From assembly GCF_020882245.1 (NCBI RefSeq), contig NC_083597.1, forward strand, positions 59,002,152-59,066,151: DNA of 64,000 bases, written 5' to 3'. The number at the start of each line of letters is the position of its first letter. The stretch's first letter is position 1. The notes below the pieces were generated by a model. It saw nothing but the letters and a program-made list of their open reading frames with translations. It ran no database searches and had not been told where the DNA came from. Origin of the DNA: Rhopalosiphum padi (Eukaryota > Arthropoda > Insecta > Hemiptera > Aphididae). Positions 1 to 15,604 of the stretch are shown here, piece after piece. Both the position numbers and the translations under genes were made by a program.

Positions 1-3000
1 ACTATATCAAAATGTTACTGTTGGCACATAAATTATAGGAATATCTACACTAGTGGAAAATTGAATCGCATGAAAAATTGAAAACTCGTATATTCGTAAC
101 GGGCATTATAAAATATTATTATATTTGATTTCTTGTGTAAGTTATGGTAATATTAAAATGTATATTGTTGAAAAACAATGGTAAGTACACGCTCTATCAT
201 TTTTATGTTTAGACGATTTTAAATGCAAACTACAAAATTATTATGATATTACAATACATAATAAATACAAAGAAAAAAAAAACAATAATTTTGTAATGGA
301 GATATTCATATTTGTATTGTAGTCATACGTATATTGCCATGGTATATTATTATATTAAAAAGTACTTTATTTTTATTATAATACAAAGAAAGATAGAATA
401 TAATGAACTGCACCTGATGAGTTTGTCAAAGAGAAATGGACATTTTTTCCAAGGTTTTATATGATCTTCGATTTCTTGTAGTTGGAAGTCTTTGTGGAGA
501 TTTACGTTTCTAACAAACCACAATAAGTAATTAGTACACATATTATGTGTTATTATGCTACTATAAAAAAAAAAAAAAAACATTATTACAGATGGTATAA
601 AATAATATAATTCAATTAATTGAAACACAAACAAATTTATTGAACATTATTTTACGTTACTTAGGTATGTCAGAAACTCAACAGATGCTTGACGTTAAAA
701 AAAAAATACGGAACACTTTCAGAGTTAATTAATAATTCATTATCATATTATTACTTTTTTTTAAATTTAATTGTATTAGCGTATAATACATTATCTTTAA
801 GTAAATATTTGAAATTTAAATTATAGTCGTAATGAAAAAAATAAATTGTAATAAAATGAGTATTCAAAATAAAAATAATATATTGAAAACAATTGTTTGC
901 TTACCATTTATTCAATATTGTTGTTACCGTCAATGATGGACTACTTATAAGCAATTATTATAAGAACGTGTTAGAATTATCTTTTATTATTTTACCCAGT
1001 CTCTATTTAATTCAGTGGTTCAATTACCTGTTATAATAATATAAACTATTGAAATTTACGTATTAAGTATTAATGACTTATATAGGAAGCAGAAGACAAG
1101 TGGTTGGTAAAAATTCGATGAGTTTACGTTATTAAACGTGTGTATCAAAACGCATATTACGAAATACATATACTTTAGTGAAAACATTCTTAAATTTCTT
1201 TAATATATTAGGTGCACGTTATAAAAGAAAATATTGTGTAACAATATTGAAATTTTTATTTTAAAGCATAAGTATAACGAGTATGCAAGAAAAATAAATA
1301 AATAAATACAGAAACTTTATAAATATTGGTTGACGCTGAAATAAAAAGTGTCAACAAACAGGAGGATACGCGACGGTTGCGCAAAAGTTCTATAGATACT
1401 TTGTTTTGAAGCCTAAAATTATTACTAGCTATTTCGGTTTATAGTTGTCATCATTAAATCTGATTTTTTATAAAATATATTATGAAATTTAGATAAAGGC
1501 AATAATGAACGATCGGAATTTTATTTTTTTAAATCGAAGGAATATACTCTTATATTATATCGATTTATATGTTTTATGTGAGCATTTTATTAATATATTG
1601 TTAGTAAATAATCCAGAACTTTAAATATGTAATTATAAGTAAAGTTATAAGACCGCATAAAAAAACAAAACACGAAGGAAATATTATATTAGAAAATTTA
1701 TTTACTTTTAGAACTTTGCATTGTTTATTATTATAACTCTTATGAATAAGCCACAATAATTGTATGTTTATATTTTATTTATATATTATTTTCTATAGCC
1801 TAACTTTTCTTATTTTCTATAAGTTTATATAGTATATATGAAATGATTGAATTGACAAGGGATAACCTATAAAATATGAATTCCACTCATAAAAGTTGTG
1901 TATATTCATATCAGTAAAAACTATTCGTTAAAAACTCTAAAAATAATATATTATCATATACATATATATGTTGTTTGAATTTAGCTTATAAACTATAACT
2001 GTCATGTCGTACAAAAACGATCTTACCAAAAATGATAATGGTTATGGCAAGCAATTAAATGTACAACTATTATCAAAGACTTTTTTCATTATTTTTTTTT
2101 TTAAATATACGTATACACGTATACATTCTATATCGAAATTGCGTGATAAGCGAATAAATATTATGACAGGAAGAATCTGATGAAAAAATATACTTATTGA
2201 TGATACTTTCTATTATGTTATTTATTCATCACAAAATTTATACACTGTTATTATTAATTATTATTGTAGAATATAACGACACTATATTTTACGCTTCAGT
2301 CATTTGTGAGGATGATTATGAATTGATAAAGAGGATAGGTTTTAATTTCGTGGATTTAGTTGAGATGATAAACGATTATGGAATCTTTTATAATCAAATA
2401 TGAAAAATAAAATAAGTTACATTTGAATATGTATAAAACGTTTTAAAATATTAATTAGAATTCTTATCTGATGTAATTTGGTGCATTTATTATAGTTGAC
2501 ATTTTCAAACAAAATAATCCATATACAACTAAACAAAATATTTGATACACTGGGGTGATATAAAAAGATGGATACTAATAGTCAGTACTCATCCAGAGTA
2601 TATTGTTTGCTGACTAACTATCAGTTAAAATTGTTAATTGTTTATGTTACTAATAAAGTATAATATAATATGCAATCATTGTATTTATCTTGAAACATTT
2701 CTTTGAATTTAAACATACGTATAAAAAGACCTAAAATTTGTTAAAATACTATTAAAAATTAAAAATAAATTTTCAATCGGTGTACATATTATCTATTCAA
2801 GAAGATGTGAATCATATTTTTATCAAAATGATCATCGTATATCAAGTACAAGTGAAGTTAAATGTGAATTCTAGTTATAAAGTTATCACAATCTCAAGGC
2901 ATGTGTTCCACTACTGATCGCCTTGCTTGTATCTTAATCGTTATGATTTAACTTATAGTGTTATCCGTCATTAATCTTACGCTTTTGAGTTTCTTATACA

Positions 3001-4002
3001 ATCTGATACATAATAGCAAATATAAAGATTTATGAATAACGTTCTTTGTTGGACTCGAACAAGATGAAATAATATTATATTAAATTATTATAAATATTAT
3101 ATAATATACATACGCATTTATAAGTCTACATATTTATCATTTAATTAAATGTATGAAATCATAACCCATAAGAAAGTATCACCGTATTTGTAAATTAACG
3201 CCAGTATTTGTTGACGCTTCTTAAAAATAATAATTATAAATTAAGAAACAGATTATGGACAATAGAGTTTACTAAAAATCAGTGAAATATGGTCAAAGTA
3301 TCAAGTGATATGAAGAGGAAAAAATAATGTTGTACAATCGAATATTAGTTCAATTAATTATTTATTACAACTCTCCTACTCCTCCGTTTATGTGTATATA
3401 CAGCTGTTTATATTTTATTGAATGTGAAGTAAAACGAATATACGTACGCTATATAGTATGCACGACTTTTACATAGACCGACATTTTAATCAATATTTTC
3501 ATCGAATAGTTTTCAGATTATTATAGTGTTAATAGTAAACAACCAACTACTTTTCGTAGCGTTTTTTATTTTTTTGTTTTCGAATAGCTATAAATTTCCA
3601 GTAATTCTTCTTTGGTTTATGTGTTATTTATTATATATATATATAAAAAAAAAATGTGTATATATTTTGGCGGATAAGAAAAATAACCCTCTTTCGTAGC
3701 CACTCAAATCCGAAACGGAGTTCTTTCCATTGTATGTTTATGTAATAATGTAATATATTGTTAACAAGAAGAACATATTACTGAATATAAGATCAGCTAT
3801 ATAGTTTGTATATAAATATGACAATACATAAATTATGTTCTGTTTCTTGATACGGAAATATTGAAATTTCAATAGACTAGTTTATGTGTACGGCCACGTA
3901 TATTTTTTTAACGTTCACGAAATAAACATTTTAAGAGTATAAAATTAAAATAACAAACATTAATGCATTTTAGGGGATTTGAGCGGAGAGATTAACATTT
4001 TG

Positions 4003-4026
4003 TTTTTTTTTTTTTTTTTTTTTTTT
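4003..4026. repeat. poly-T run (24 T)
   Basis: An uninterrupted run of 24 T. It is followed at about 4027-4120 by text resembling the dispersed repeat at 27700 and 54950 (an 'aatggatgtg' start and a 'tttgagca' word). The run may be the tail of a decayed, reverse-oriented retroposed copy, but this is only an inference. Confidence 0.6.
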
Positions 4027-7000
4027 ACAATGGATGTGCCTTTATTTTATTTTTTTGAGCATAGTGGCTGTCTACACCTTTTTAAGTGGTAAAGATGCTT
4101 AGATTTTCAACTTTGAGAGAGTAATTTCTACTAGAAAATTGGGTGTATTTTTTTATGGTAGGAGTAGGGTGGGGTCAAAAGTAAAAAAATTCCAAGATCT
4201 AAAGACCTTAAATTCTAAAGACTTGAATTATTCACTAAATATTTATATTTAGCATTTTCCAGAATTTAGACTATTTTGTACATTATTATTTACTATACAC
4301 AATGACATTTTCAAAATATTTATATTAATTTTAAACTAGTTATAAGACGATCTTACTCATACAGTTCTACGGTACGTCAGAATTTACTATTATACGCAGT
4401 TAATAACAGTTTTAGTAATATTATAAATTATAATAATTGCCTATTTTATAATTTAATATGTGTGATTTTTTTCAAGCAATAATTTGTCCAAGTTACTGTA
4501 TAATCAATAAAAATAAATTAAAAATCGCCTATAACATTATATCAATTTATTATAAAATAACCTTAGAGGGTATAAGCTGACTGACCGTCTGCACCCAGAA
4601 TCGTATTTTGTATGCATTAATTCATCATTGAATTCAAACTTAACTCATTTATTACGCTTACCTACTTGATGAAGTACACTTGACATCGACTATACTGCAA
4701 AACGACGTACGCAATTTTTTTAAACATTTTTTATTCATAATAATATTTTAGTTAACTATTATTAAATCATATTATTTTGCGAATATAAATAAATAATAAA
4801 AGTAATAAAACGCATTGTAATTATTATTTATATGAACCACCTATAAACAAACATATAGATAATTATCGTTATTGATAATAAATAACTTAAAAATAATAAT
4901 AATAATAATAATTTAACTTTTAGTATATACTCGTATATATTACACGTTTAATTTGGTAGAAAAAAAACGGAAATAATCATGATTTGTTTATAGAAAGGCA
5001 GCTGAAATACAAAACATTTATATATATTAAATTATGATTAACTCCATTACAAAATGGTTTATTTAAATAATTGCGAACATGATGCCACATGACGGCAACA
5101 GCCAACCAAACGTATATTACACGCACATAATAATATATAACGTAGAGTAGAAGCTTGAGTTGACCTCGCCCTGCTTGCAACATTAATTACCTACGAGAGC
5201 GTTATTACTAAAATTAATGCTCGTTGATTTTTTTTTTTTTATCTCTGAAAATATTTCAATTTTTTCATTACTTTTATTTATATACATAAAAATATACAAT
5301 TCCGTCAATTATATATTTGTGCATTCGCCCTCGCCACTTGAGATATTTTCAAATACAATGTCGCTTTTAAATTTGTATATGGAAATTCTTTTATAATTAA
5401 AATTTAAAATTTTCTTATAGGAAATTACTCTTTGAAAAGTATATTATATAATATTTATGATATTAAAAAATACCAAAATGGAGGTGTTTAATTTTTTTTA
5501 ATTATTATTATTACTATTTAGCATCGATAGCAGGGGATATTAGCTTAACATATTATTATATTTTACATAATTATGCTAAAAAATAGATAATAATAAAAAG
5601 GAGAATTATGATCACTATAATAATTGTAGATGTTTATCTCATATGTTCTTAAAGAGTAAAAAACATTTTTCTAATTGATTGTTGGATCCGATTATTTTAT
5701 AAAAGTTCTCTGGTGTATTGTGCTTTTTCCTTTCTTCTTTAGTAGATATGAGTGCGTATTTAAACAAAATAGTTTTACTATAGATTGTCATTTTTTTCGT
5801 AATGAGATGTGTCTAATTGAAATAGGGTAGTTTATTTTTCAAATTGTCTGAAAATATTCCTCCTTTATATATTTAGTTATAATATAAAAAAAAAATGTAG
5901 CCTTTAGATTTGTGATTATGGCTTGGATAATAAGTTAAAAATATACTGCCATGGTTATAATGTTGAGTTTCTGAATGTATATAATGGTTAAGAGCTGTTG
6001 GTAATTGTTACAGCTTTGGTTTATGATGTTTGTATGGTACATTAAGTAAATATATTTATATGTCCCAATAAAATGTCCTAAAATATATTTGTTAAACTAT
6101 CCAGGACGCTGAAGGTTATATATTGTTTATTAATTTACCTATTTATATATATTTTTTTTTCATTTAAATTTATGTATTGATTTGTTTGTTCAGTTTAATT
6201 TTGTGTTTGTTTACAGTTTAACAAAATATTTAGAATTTTTCAGTAAACATCTAGATTTGCATTTTATTTAGTTTCCCAATATTTCATTTTATGCCAAATA
6301 AATTATATAATTTGACTTTGTATAAACACTCTTCGGTGATATACTCGTATTATTGATTAAGCTATAACTCATGTTATAATTTAGTAATTGTATTAAGCTC
6401 ATAATAAATTATCTAGATTAGACAATCTATACGTTTTTTATGCACAGAGGAACCATACAAATGAGAGCCGTAAGATGCTATAGCTGTTATAGTACGCCGT
6501 ACGGCAGTAAGTTGGTTTTAAGTATCATATTATAATAAATATTTTCATTTAACAAAATATTATACTCTATATTTCTGTAATTCGAATAGGTGAATAAAAA
6601 ACTGCAGTATTTAATTTTAAAAGCAAGAAAGAATTATTTGTAATTCATTAAACTCATTCACTTTTTCAATGTATAGTATACTATATTATTATACCAAACT
6701 TTACAATTATTTTAAACACGAAATAACATGTAATACGATTAATAGTCACGTATAATCTTATATATTGTATTTTTATCGAATCATAATTAACAAGTCATCA
6801 GTAGGTATATAGTTTTTATGTTAAAACCTCAAAACTTTAAGACAATTAGGTGCATAATAATGAGTAATCAGACAAACTTGGTGTATACTAATTCGTTGAA
6901 TGTAATCAGTGTTGTACATTTATTAACATAAATACAATATAAAATAATTTTCATTTGTTTTTTTTAAAGTTAACTATCCAACTATAATAATACTATTGGT

Positions 7001-10000
7001 TATAACCACACACATATATATATTATAATGTTTATTAAATATTTTTGTGTCCTATGTAATATTTATATTTATATTATAACCCAATTAAAATATTAACAAA
7101 TAAAAGTATATATTACACTTCCAAGTAGGAACATTTTTCTAGTAATTACACGAGTAGTACCTATAACAGAGATGGCCAATTTGCATCTTGCGTTTTTTTT
7201 TATAAAATTAAAATTTACTTATTAATAATATTATAAATTTTAATTTTTTTAGTATATATTTATAAAACATTATTAAATTATATAAAATGTATTTATAAAC
7301 ATTTTGAGGTTTTCAGCATTATTGTATTTATTCACGTAGCTCACAAATATATTATTCTTGTTGGCCACCCTTAACCTATGATAATACGTGATGATTTCTA
7401 CATAGTAGGCATAAAATAAATTTGAAAATATTTTAAATAAAAAAAAAAAAATTATAAATAAACAATAATAATATTATACTATAGTTTTATTTTAAGTTGA
7501 CAATTTAAAATTTAAAATTACGGGGTTTTTAGTACAAAAATAGAAGCGCTTTAACTCTATGTACTGTATTTCGGTATATATCGTTTTATTTTTAAGTATA
7601 TAAAAATATTTATAATTATTTGTCGATAATATAAAAAAAAAATATTAAATAGCCACAACATTTTTTTTTTTATATTTTTGTTTATGAATTTGCATGCCGA
7701 CTTCTAACACATTTTATAACCATTTTAGATGTAATATTGGTACTTAAGAATACTATATTTACTACCTATATATATATAATATGTTGTATGTATATAGTTA
7801 TATATATATATACTTGTATAAAAAAAACATATGGCCTCATTTGAAATTCATATCGCATCTATTATTTGTCCACAAACGGGTGTACATTTCATATCTACGA
7901 AATAAAGATGTATTTATTGCCCATATAATAAATTAGAAGCAATAATATTAATACAAGCCCATGTACAAAATCTAAATAAACTACATTTAAATAAAGTTTA
8001 TACATCAATATTATTAACTAAAAAATTAATGATTTCTTTATAAATCAAATAAATAATAGAAAACACTTGCTATTGCTTATTAGTTATTACGGTGTATTTA
8101 AATTAAAAATTGTTCTACCGACTTAAAATTAAAATGCTTTCCTAAATTAATTTAAAAATAAACTGGAATACAACGATGTTTATGTACTAAGGTTTATTTT
8201 TGCTATTTTTATTAATAATCGTTATACCAAAAACTAATACATTTGGTATTATTTTCATAAAAACAAAATGTATTTGATCTTTTACATAAAATTAGGTTTG
8301 AGTTAAATTTATTTAATTATTTGAGAGATGTGTTCAAAAATATGATCATGACCCAATTATTTTATGATTTTTTTAATACATTTTATAAAATTACTTCACT
8401 GTGTATAATACTAATTACTATAACACAAATAAATTTGATATTTTTTTGGTTAAATCATGCTATATGAATGCACCCGCGTAGGTTTAAAGTGTTACTGATA
8501 TAACAGAAATTGTGCATGTAATAATACATATTATTAAGTAAATTAAAAAGAAAAATTAATTTAATAAGTGCAAAGTTTTAAAATTGCTTCCTCCGAGGAG
8601 CCTTTATTCTATATTTGGCGATGATAGAGATCAGCAGTGTTGTTATGTAGTATGGTTAAATAAAAAAATCTATAGATACCTTTCCCAACCATTAGTATAT
8701 TATATTTATAGTATCTTATGGAAACGTTTATTTTTTTTTGTTTGGATAGTATTAGATGATACTAAGATTTTGAATTTCATATAAGTTTCCATCAGATCAG
8801 ATATAACTATAACGTTCTATATGATTAATTTTTGTATTTTCAATACCGTGCTTTTGAAATTCTAACCAGTTACCATACTATCATAATATTTACCCTACCT
8901 TTAAACTGTAATAATATAATGAAATATATTATACAACTGATCGAATTTATGAACTCAAAAATATGAATAAAAAATAATACCATTTTCATCAGTAGGTATA
9001 TTAAGTATGAGCAAATTGTGGCTGATAATATTCATGCACGTTATTTTGTAGAAAATATTTCATAATGTAAAAGTATTATTACGTTAAGTGTGGTATATAT
9101 TACACTTGTCATACTATAACTTTGGTACAAATACTTGAAATTTGTCTAACCACTCGTAAAGCCCATTCACCCAATAGCGCATTCCGTCTAATGCGTTCGT
9201 TTAGTGTATTATTATTATTATTCATAAATTACCGTTTGCATGAAATTTATTACTTACTGCTAAAACGAGTTTAGGGATCTTGTAAACTAGATGTTGCATG
9301 GTTAAAACAAAAAAATATCGGGGTTTTTTTCATACAGATTAAAAAATATTATTTTTACAACGATCGTTGAAACAAATTAATATTTTTAAATATTTATTTC
9401 TAACGTATTTTAAATTAAATAATAAAGTGATATCGTAATTCCCCCACCACCAAAAAAATAAAAATAAATAAATAAACAAATAAAAGACTTATATTTAAGC
9501 AGCAAATTACTATTGAAAAAAAAAAAACAGGATCACTTCTAGTTAAAAAAAAAGAGCAATTTTCTTATAACCATGGTTGTCGTATTTTGATTAATAATTA
9601 TTATAATACAATTATGATATCCAAGTTCATTTCAACTGAAAATGTAAAATTCAATTGTAAATTAATTTAATTGTAATATTCAAAATATTATAATACTTTT
9701 ATATTTTCTGTTAAAAAGCATTTTTATATTTTGTATTGTTTGATAGAATGTTTTTGGATACTGTATAATAATATACAATCTACATTACACCTATTTAATG
9801 CATTAGTTTATATTTAAAGTTATCTGATATAATTTTTTTTCAATATGTTTTATAATGTGAGTTATACAACCTTTAGAATTTTAGATGTATTAAAAATAAT
9901 CATAATATGTGAGTTGATAATTTATATGAACATGACAGACAAGTTAAAAGGAATTACCCAATTGAAACACTTTTGAGGTTTTTATCTTCTTTATTTTAAT

Positions 10001-10592
10001 TCAAAAATTTTTCCACAAATGAATTTGTAAACCTTGGTTTATACTGTTATCTTGTATGTGTACATGTTTATTACACACATACCTAATTTATTCTGCGGAT
10101 ATAATAAAATCAAAAGTTTGTAGTTGTTTAAAATAATGTCAGCATAAGTTACAATATATAACTAAAAGTCTAACGTTTATTAAATTTTCGAACTGGAACC
10201 ATTAGTTTTAAATTTTTATAGTGAATATTTTTAATGAATCTATTCCCAACAGAATAATATTATTGTAGAATGCATTTTCCATGCTTTTTCAAGTTCGTCG
10301 AATGCATATTTTGATTGTTATTATAATAATATGTAGGTATATATATATAGAACTAGATATTCTTTGTTTTAACAATTTTACATTTTTATTGACGTTATAA
10401 TTATATTTTATTTTGCAAAAATTAATTTTATTGAAATGAAAATCGTTCACAAATAATTATAATGACGTATCAAATATAATATAGTTATTTTATTTTTCTA
10501 AATTGGATTATTCCAAAAATCAATAAACCAATACTGATGAAACTATTATTATTACTGTCAATCTTAAAATTGTTCAAGTGCTTTAGACTGCG

Positions 10593-10594
<2 letters not shown>

Positions 10595-10629
<35 letters not shown>
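10595..10629. repeat. (TA)n microsatellite
   Basis: About 17 near-perfect TA units. Simple-sequence tract in noncoding DNA. Confidence 0.9.
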
Positions 10630-10631
<2 letters not shown>

Positions 10632-12471
10632 TTCAGTGGACTTACCGTCGAACAAAGCGTTCGTTCCATCTCAAATACGTATGCTGGCTGAATACAAAAT
10701 GCATTGTTAAACGACTTTATTTTAGCAACGAAAGAACCGTTAGAGAATGAATTCGTTGGTTTTTGAGACAACCAAGCATCAATAAAATAGCAATCATCGG
10801 CTCGCCATACATAGTGTTATTAATGCTAGTGCCTAGTTTGTGTGAAATCGTTTATTAATTTATTAAAACGTAAAGATTAAAAATAATAAACAATATTATT
10901 TATATTTAAAGCAAGTGGATACATAAGATGCTCAAAAAAATTCACTTTTGTTCTTGTTAACTTATTTTGTGTAAAAATAACATTTCACCTAAACAATAAA
11001 TCTATTTAAATTTAAAATAATATAAAAAGTTTTTAAGATTCATATTGAAATTGAAGAATAAAGGAGATAGAGCAACATTATTGAATAGTCAAGTCTATAA
11101 TAATTAATGGTATAAATTACCACTATATAATCTAATCGTCCTTTAAATTAATTGTTATTGTTGTATTATGATTTATGATCATACCATTCATACCGAAACT
11201 TGACACAGTATTTTTTTATGATTAAATTATATACATTTATGTCCGTCGGCTAAGAGAGAAAATCTGATTCCAGCTTTAACAGAGGTTAAATGTCACAATA
11301 GATATTTAAAAATGCTATTCATAAATACCTAATGTGATTTTATAATCAATGTATTAAAACAACGAAGCAGAGCCTAGTATGTTTAGTAATTAGTTAATTT
11401 ATAGAAAAAGGCGTTTCAACTGAAAATTATATCAAAACACGAATGACATATGAATAATTATCTACGCTAGTAATGATAAATTAGGTATATTAAAATTAAA
11501 TAATTTAATTAATTTCAATCAATGTACACGCAATATAAACCTATTTAATTATAATAAAATTAAATATTTACATAAACTATGATTTCTAAAATACTACGAT
11601 TCACAGTATTAACTTGATGTCTTATTTAAATAACTATATTTTCATAGTTCTAGAAACTTTGTTAAATATCCAATAGATTTATTTGCTACCACAAGAAACT
11701 TGTTTTAACATACTCACACAATAAAATAAAATAAATTTTAAATTATGAACCATTTAAAGGAATACTTTTTTTTATAGAATACATTATGATGTAGTAAATA
11801 AGATAGTTTAGCCTATTATTTTGGATATCTTATGACAAATGTCAATAAACAAGTGACTAATAGTTTAACAACTTTTACATAAATTACTGGTTTAAAATTT
11901 AGTTATACCTACTTCAAAAATATTCTTGTGTAAATTTAAGATCTAACCAAAACGAAAATATTTACGAGTTCAGGAAATTTAAGAATCACATAAGAAAAAT
12001 TCTTCAAATAATTCTAACATATGGTTAACTTTTAAACTCTATATGGAAATAGCATAACGCTGTACACTGAGAACAACAATAATAGCAAATCTTATTTTAA
12101 AATAATATATTTTTTTTTTTATGAAGTCAACTTAACAATTTTTCAAACTTAGTTTAAAGACAATAACAATAACATACACAATTTGTAGTCAATACGACTT
12201 ATAATTTCTGGTTTATTCCTATTTTTTCTAGTCAATAATTAAAATAATCCCCGTATTCTTAATATAGAAAGTCATTTTAGAAAATTTAGATTTGTTATGA
12301 TAAACCATAGATTTTATCACTTATTCTAAAAACGTAATTTTCTTTTAATAATTGTATTATTATTAATTCCCTACTTTTTGCTATTATTGTTGTTTTCACC
12401 GTTAAAAAATGTCACGATTTTTATTTTCATTGTTTATTTTTCGTGGTTATTTTTTTTTCGCAATTTTAACT

Positions 12472-12517
12472 GACACCCGAACTTTTAGTTACGGGGTACT
12501 TAATTTGATATTGCTTA
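12472..12517 (+). repeat. Dispersed repeat fragment, copy 1
   Basis: This segment shares several words in order (GACAC, CGAAC, TTTAGT, ACGGGGTAC, then an AT-rich tail) with the reverse complement of 20531-20580. Two diverged, oppositely oriented copies of one unnamed repeat are the simplest reading. I cannot assign it to a class. Confidence 0.4.
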
Positions 12518-15120
12518 GCGCAGAAGCTAAACAAACAACTAATTTAATGATCAGAACTAAATTGAATCAATTTTAATTTCGTTCACCGTGATATTCACCA
12601 GTATAATTTTTTTTTATGAAATATTTAACTTATTCCAAATCTAATCTTACCTAACCTCACTATTATTTTTATATCAAAAAGTGTAAGTATGCATGGATAG
12701 CTTTATTCACAAAATTCTAAAACCAATTTTTTAAGATGTAGTAGGTACACATTAAATTCTGTAAAAATAAAAATTAAGCATCCTTATTATTACAACCACA
12801 TTATCTAATATTATTAATATAATATAGTTAACAAATTACAAAAAAAAAAATTAATTGAAATATATTATTAATTCTTATAAATTTAAATATTATAATTACC
12901 ATATTTTTTCGTAAATAAAAACAGTTCAAATATATCCATGCTTGTGTATAACATATAATTTCTAAGTTTTATTTTTAAATATTTTTTTTTCTGTTAAACA
13001 TATGAAACTATTCTACATAATATAAATGTAAAATTAAATTTTAATAAATCGATTATTAAAAAAAAAAAATGAATTATCTATTCTAAAATCTTTTAGTTAA
13101 ATAATAAGCAAATATGAATCTAATAATATAGTAACCTGGAAAGTTTCAAGTAAACTATGCATATTGCTCATATAGTTATATGCTTAGCTTGGAATATTTT
13201 TTAATACAATTATTTATGACTAGATATCAATTATCTGCTGTCCGATCCAACAATTATTAAATCGGATTAAAAAAAAAGTGAGACTCTTTATAATAAAATT
13301 AAGAAATATACTGTTGTTGTTTTTTTTTAAGTAAAATTTAGTCAAAATTATATGAAAAATACTAAATTTGAAAAAATAATACCATAGAAAGATTTTAAAT
13401 TTTTGGATAGATTAAAAATATAGACAATGTGGACGCAGAATTTATTGTGTTATGTACTCGTTTTAACAATTATAATGCATATTTTACTAATTCAGGTACA
13501 GGATATTTTAAAAATAAATAATAATATGTCAAATTGTTAAATTATTCAATATGTATTGATAATATTATTTTTTATTTTTTATTATTAGTACATTTTTATT
13601 ATTACTGTAAGCATTTTAATAATTTTTGCATTTTTGCATGGGATATTACAACCATTATATTTTTAATAAAAATCAAGAGAGAAAATGTCGCGGTTAATTA
13701 TTCTTCACCAGATATTATTTACCAGATTGAATGATATTGAACAATACAGTTAAATTCAGTTAATGGTATAATATTTATCCATTCCACGTCCATTGCACTT
13801 CTATCACTACAAAATTAAAAATGAATATTTATAAGTCCTCGCGTGTCGTATTCATATTTTAATGATTTTTTAATTAAACCAGTGAAACCATTTATTTTAT
13901 TGATGTCATTAATATCTTTAATAAGTAAAATAATCAAGTAGGTGCAGCTTTTGGTTATAAAATATTAGCTTATAGTCTCCTAGGACAAGATGTGATTTCA
14001 TAGTAAGTTTACACAAATAAATACTTAGTAGTATAGTGTTAAATAAAATACCTACATAATATTTTCAATAAGATGAATATATTTATAGTATATTTAATAT
14101 GTATGTATATAATAATATATATCAAAAATAAATAAATAGTATCATATGTATTATAACTTAATAACTAATAATTAAAATATATTCATTATACATATCTACC
14201 TAATATAATATTATGGTTAATCATTATTTATATTATGTATATAAAAAAAAAAAGGAAATAAATTGTCTTGTTAAAATATTACTATAATATAAACGTATAA
14301 CTTTATATTGCCGTGCTAAATTATAATCACCCGTACACTAATTTATTTATTATGAAGACTATATTAATAGAACATAATGTGACTTAATAATATATTTATT
14401 ACTAAACTATACTTAATAAAACATACTTATGGCCACTTATCACTACATACCTAATTGGTACATAATTTATTATTAAAGTATTAAAAAATACTGATACTTG
14501 AATCGCAAAATTCACCAGTGGAATTTAAACGTCTTACATACAATATATTTTTTTATCACTGACCGTCGTTTTAAAGTAGCATACATGTTATTTTTTAAAA
14601 ATAGCGCGTTAATGAAAATTTTGATTGTTAATTTATTACACTATGTTATATTATAATAAGTTGGTTATTTGTATACATTTTTGCTAATATTTCGTTTTTA
14701 TTTTCCGACTTATAATATGTTATAGACGAGTAGCATTTACTGAGTTGTACTCACATGTTCCCCTACTTCCAATATAATTAGATAGAAGCTGGTTAATTCA
14801 GAACATTGTATTGCATGTATGTATTTAATTGATACATTGAAATATTTAGTTAAATACTATTTACGCATAATCAAATCATATTATACGCTGGAAATAAAAT
14901 TACCATACAAATCACGAATTTTAATTATGTTTATCATCAGTACCTACCTATACTTGCAATTAGTATTCTCCGCAGAAGCAGGCTAGTAAAAGTTTAATAA
15001 TGGGATTATATATGGCTTGTTTGTATGACACGTTCATTAAATTGTAGTTTTTCAACTTGAACGTAAACTACATTTCACCGACAAAATGATTTACGCACAT
15101 TGTAATGATTTATTATACGG

Positions 15121-15213
15121 ATGTGCGCGATACGGCAATGACAAGCGCCACAGAGCCCCCGTATCCCCCCACCCACATTAACCCCTGCACCGATAGTGAA
15201 TGCAACGTGATAA
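15121..15213. other. GC-rich island, function unknown
   Basis: A short block much richer in G+C than its surroundings, with runs such as CCCCCCACCCAC. No open frame with recognisable content crosses it. It lies about 3.3 kb upstream of the first visible Dpr-like exon. It could be a regulatory element, an untranslated exon or a repeat remnant, and the sequence alone does not decide. Confidence 0.3.
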
Positions 15214-15554
15214 TAACTAAATAACATGATCCTTTGTGCGTAATTATTCCTTGCAATACTTAATACTCTGTATCGTGTACCGAACTGATATCGAATGTAT
15301 ATATTACCTTCGTTTTAATAAATACGTTAATAATATAGGCGGCAGATATTGTTAATCGCGACTACCGTGATAATTTTTATTTTTTTATCGTTTGGGTTAG
15401 CACTGCCCGAAAAAAAAAAAAATTAAATAGCTACACCCTATAGTTGTTTAACTACTGTCATGGGGTACGACAAAACGTATAGATGCAATTATCATGCTAA
15501 TGCGTACTCGTATACAATACACGCCATCACCTCTTTGTTTCAGGCCAATGGTAG

Positions 15555-15602
<48 letters not shown>
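15555..15602. repeat. (ATT)16 microsatellite
   Basis: Sixteen perfect ATT units, the longest trinucleotide tract in the window. Likely length-polymorphic. Confidence 0.95.

Positions 15603-15604
<2 letters not shown>

Larger units (their letters stand above)
1..15120. other. AT-rich stretch without a recognisable gene
   Basis: I see no open frame with domain-like content on either strand. The longest frames are about 60-95 codons, very rich in I/Y/F/N/K, as expected by chance at this base composition. The stretch holds homopolymer runs, a (TA)n tract and one short dispersed repeat, listed separately. It lies upstream of the Dpr-like exons on the same strand. It could therefore be intergenic or part of that gene's 5' introns, which are typically very long in this family. 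I looked for an exon ending in the usual Ig1 end (Tyr-Glu-Cys-Gln followed by a donor) and did not find one. Confidence 0.6.

Noticed and set aside
350..634. - strand frame of 94 codons
   Set aside because: Poly-Phe and aromatic-rich translation of a poly-A/T-containing stretch; typical chance frame.
3050..3064. 'ttggactcgaac' as a tRNA T-arm on the - strand
   Set aside because: No acceptor or anticodon stem can be paired around it. No tRNA gene was found anywhere.
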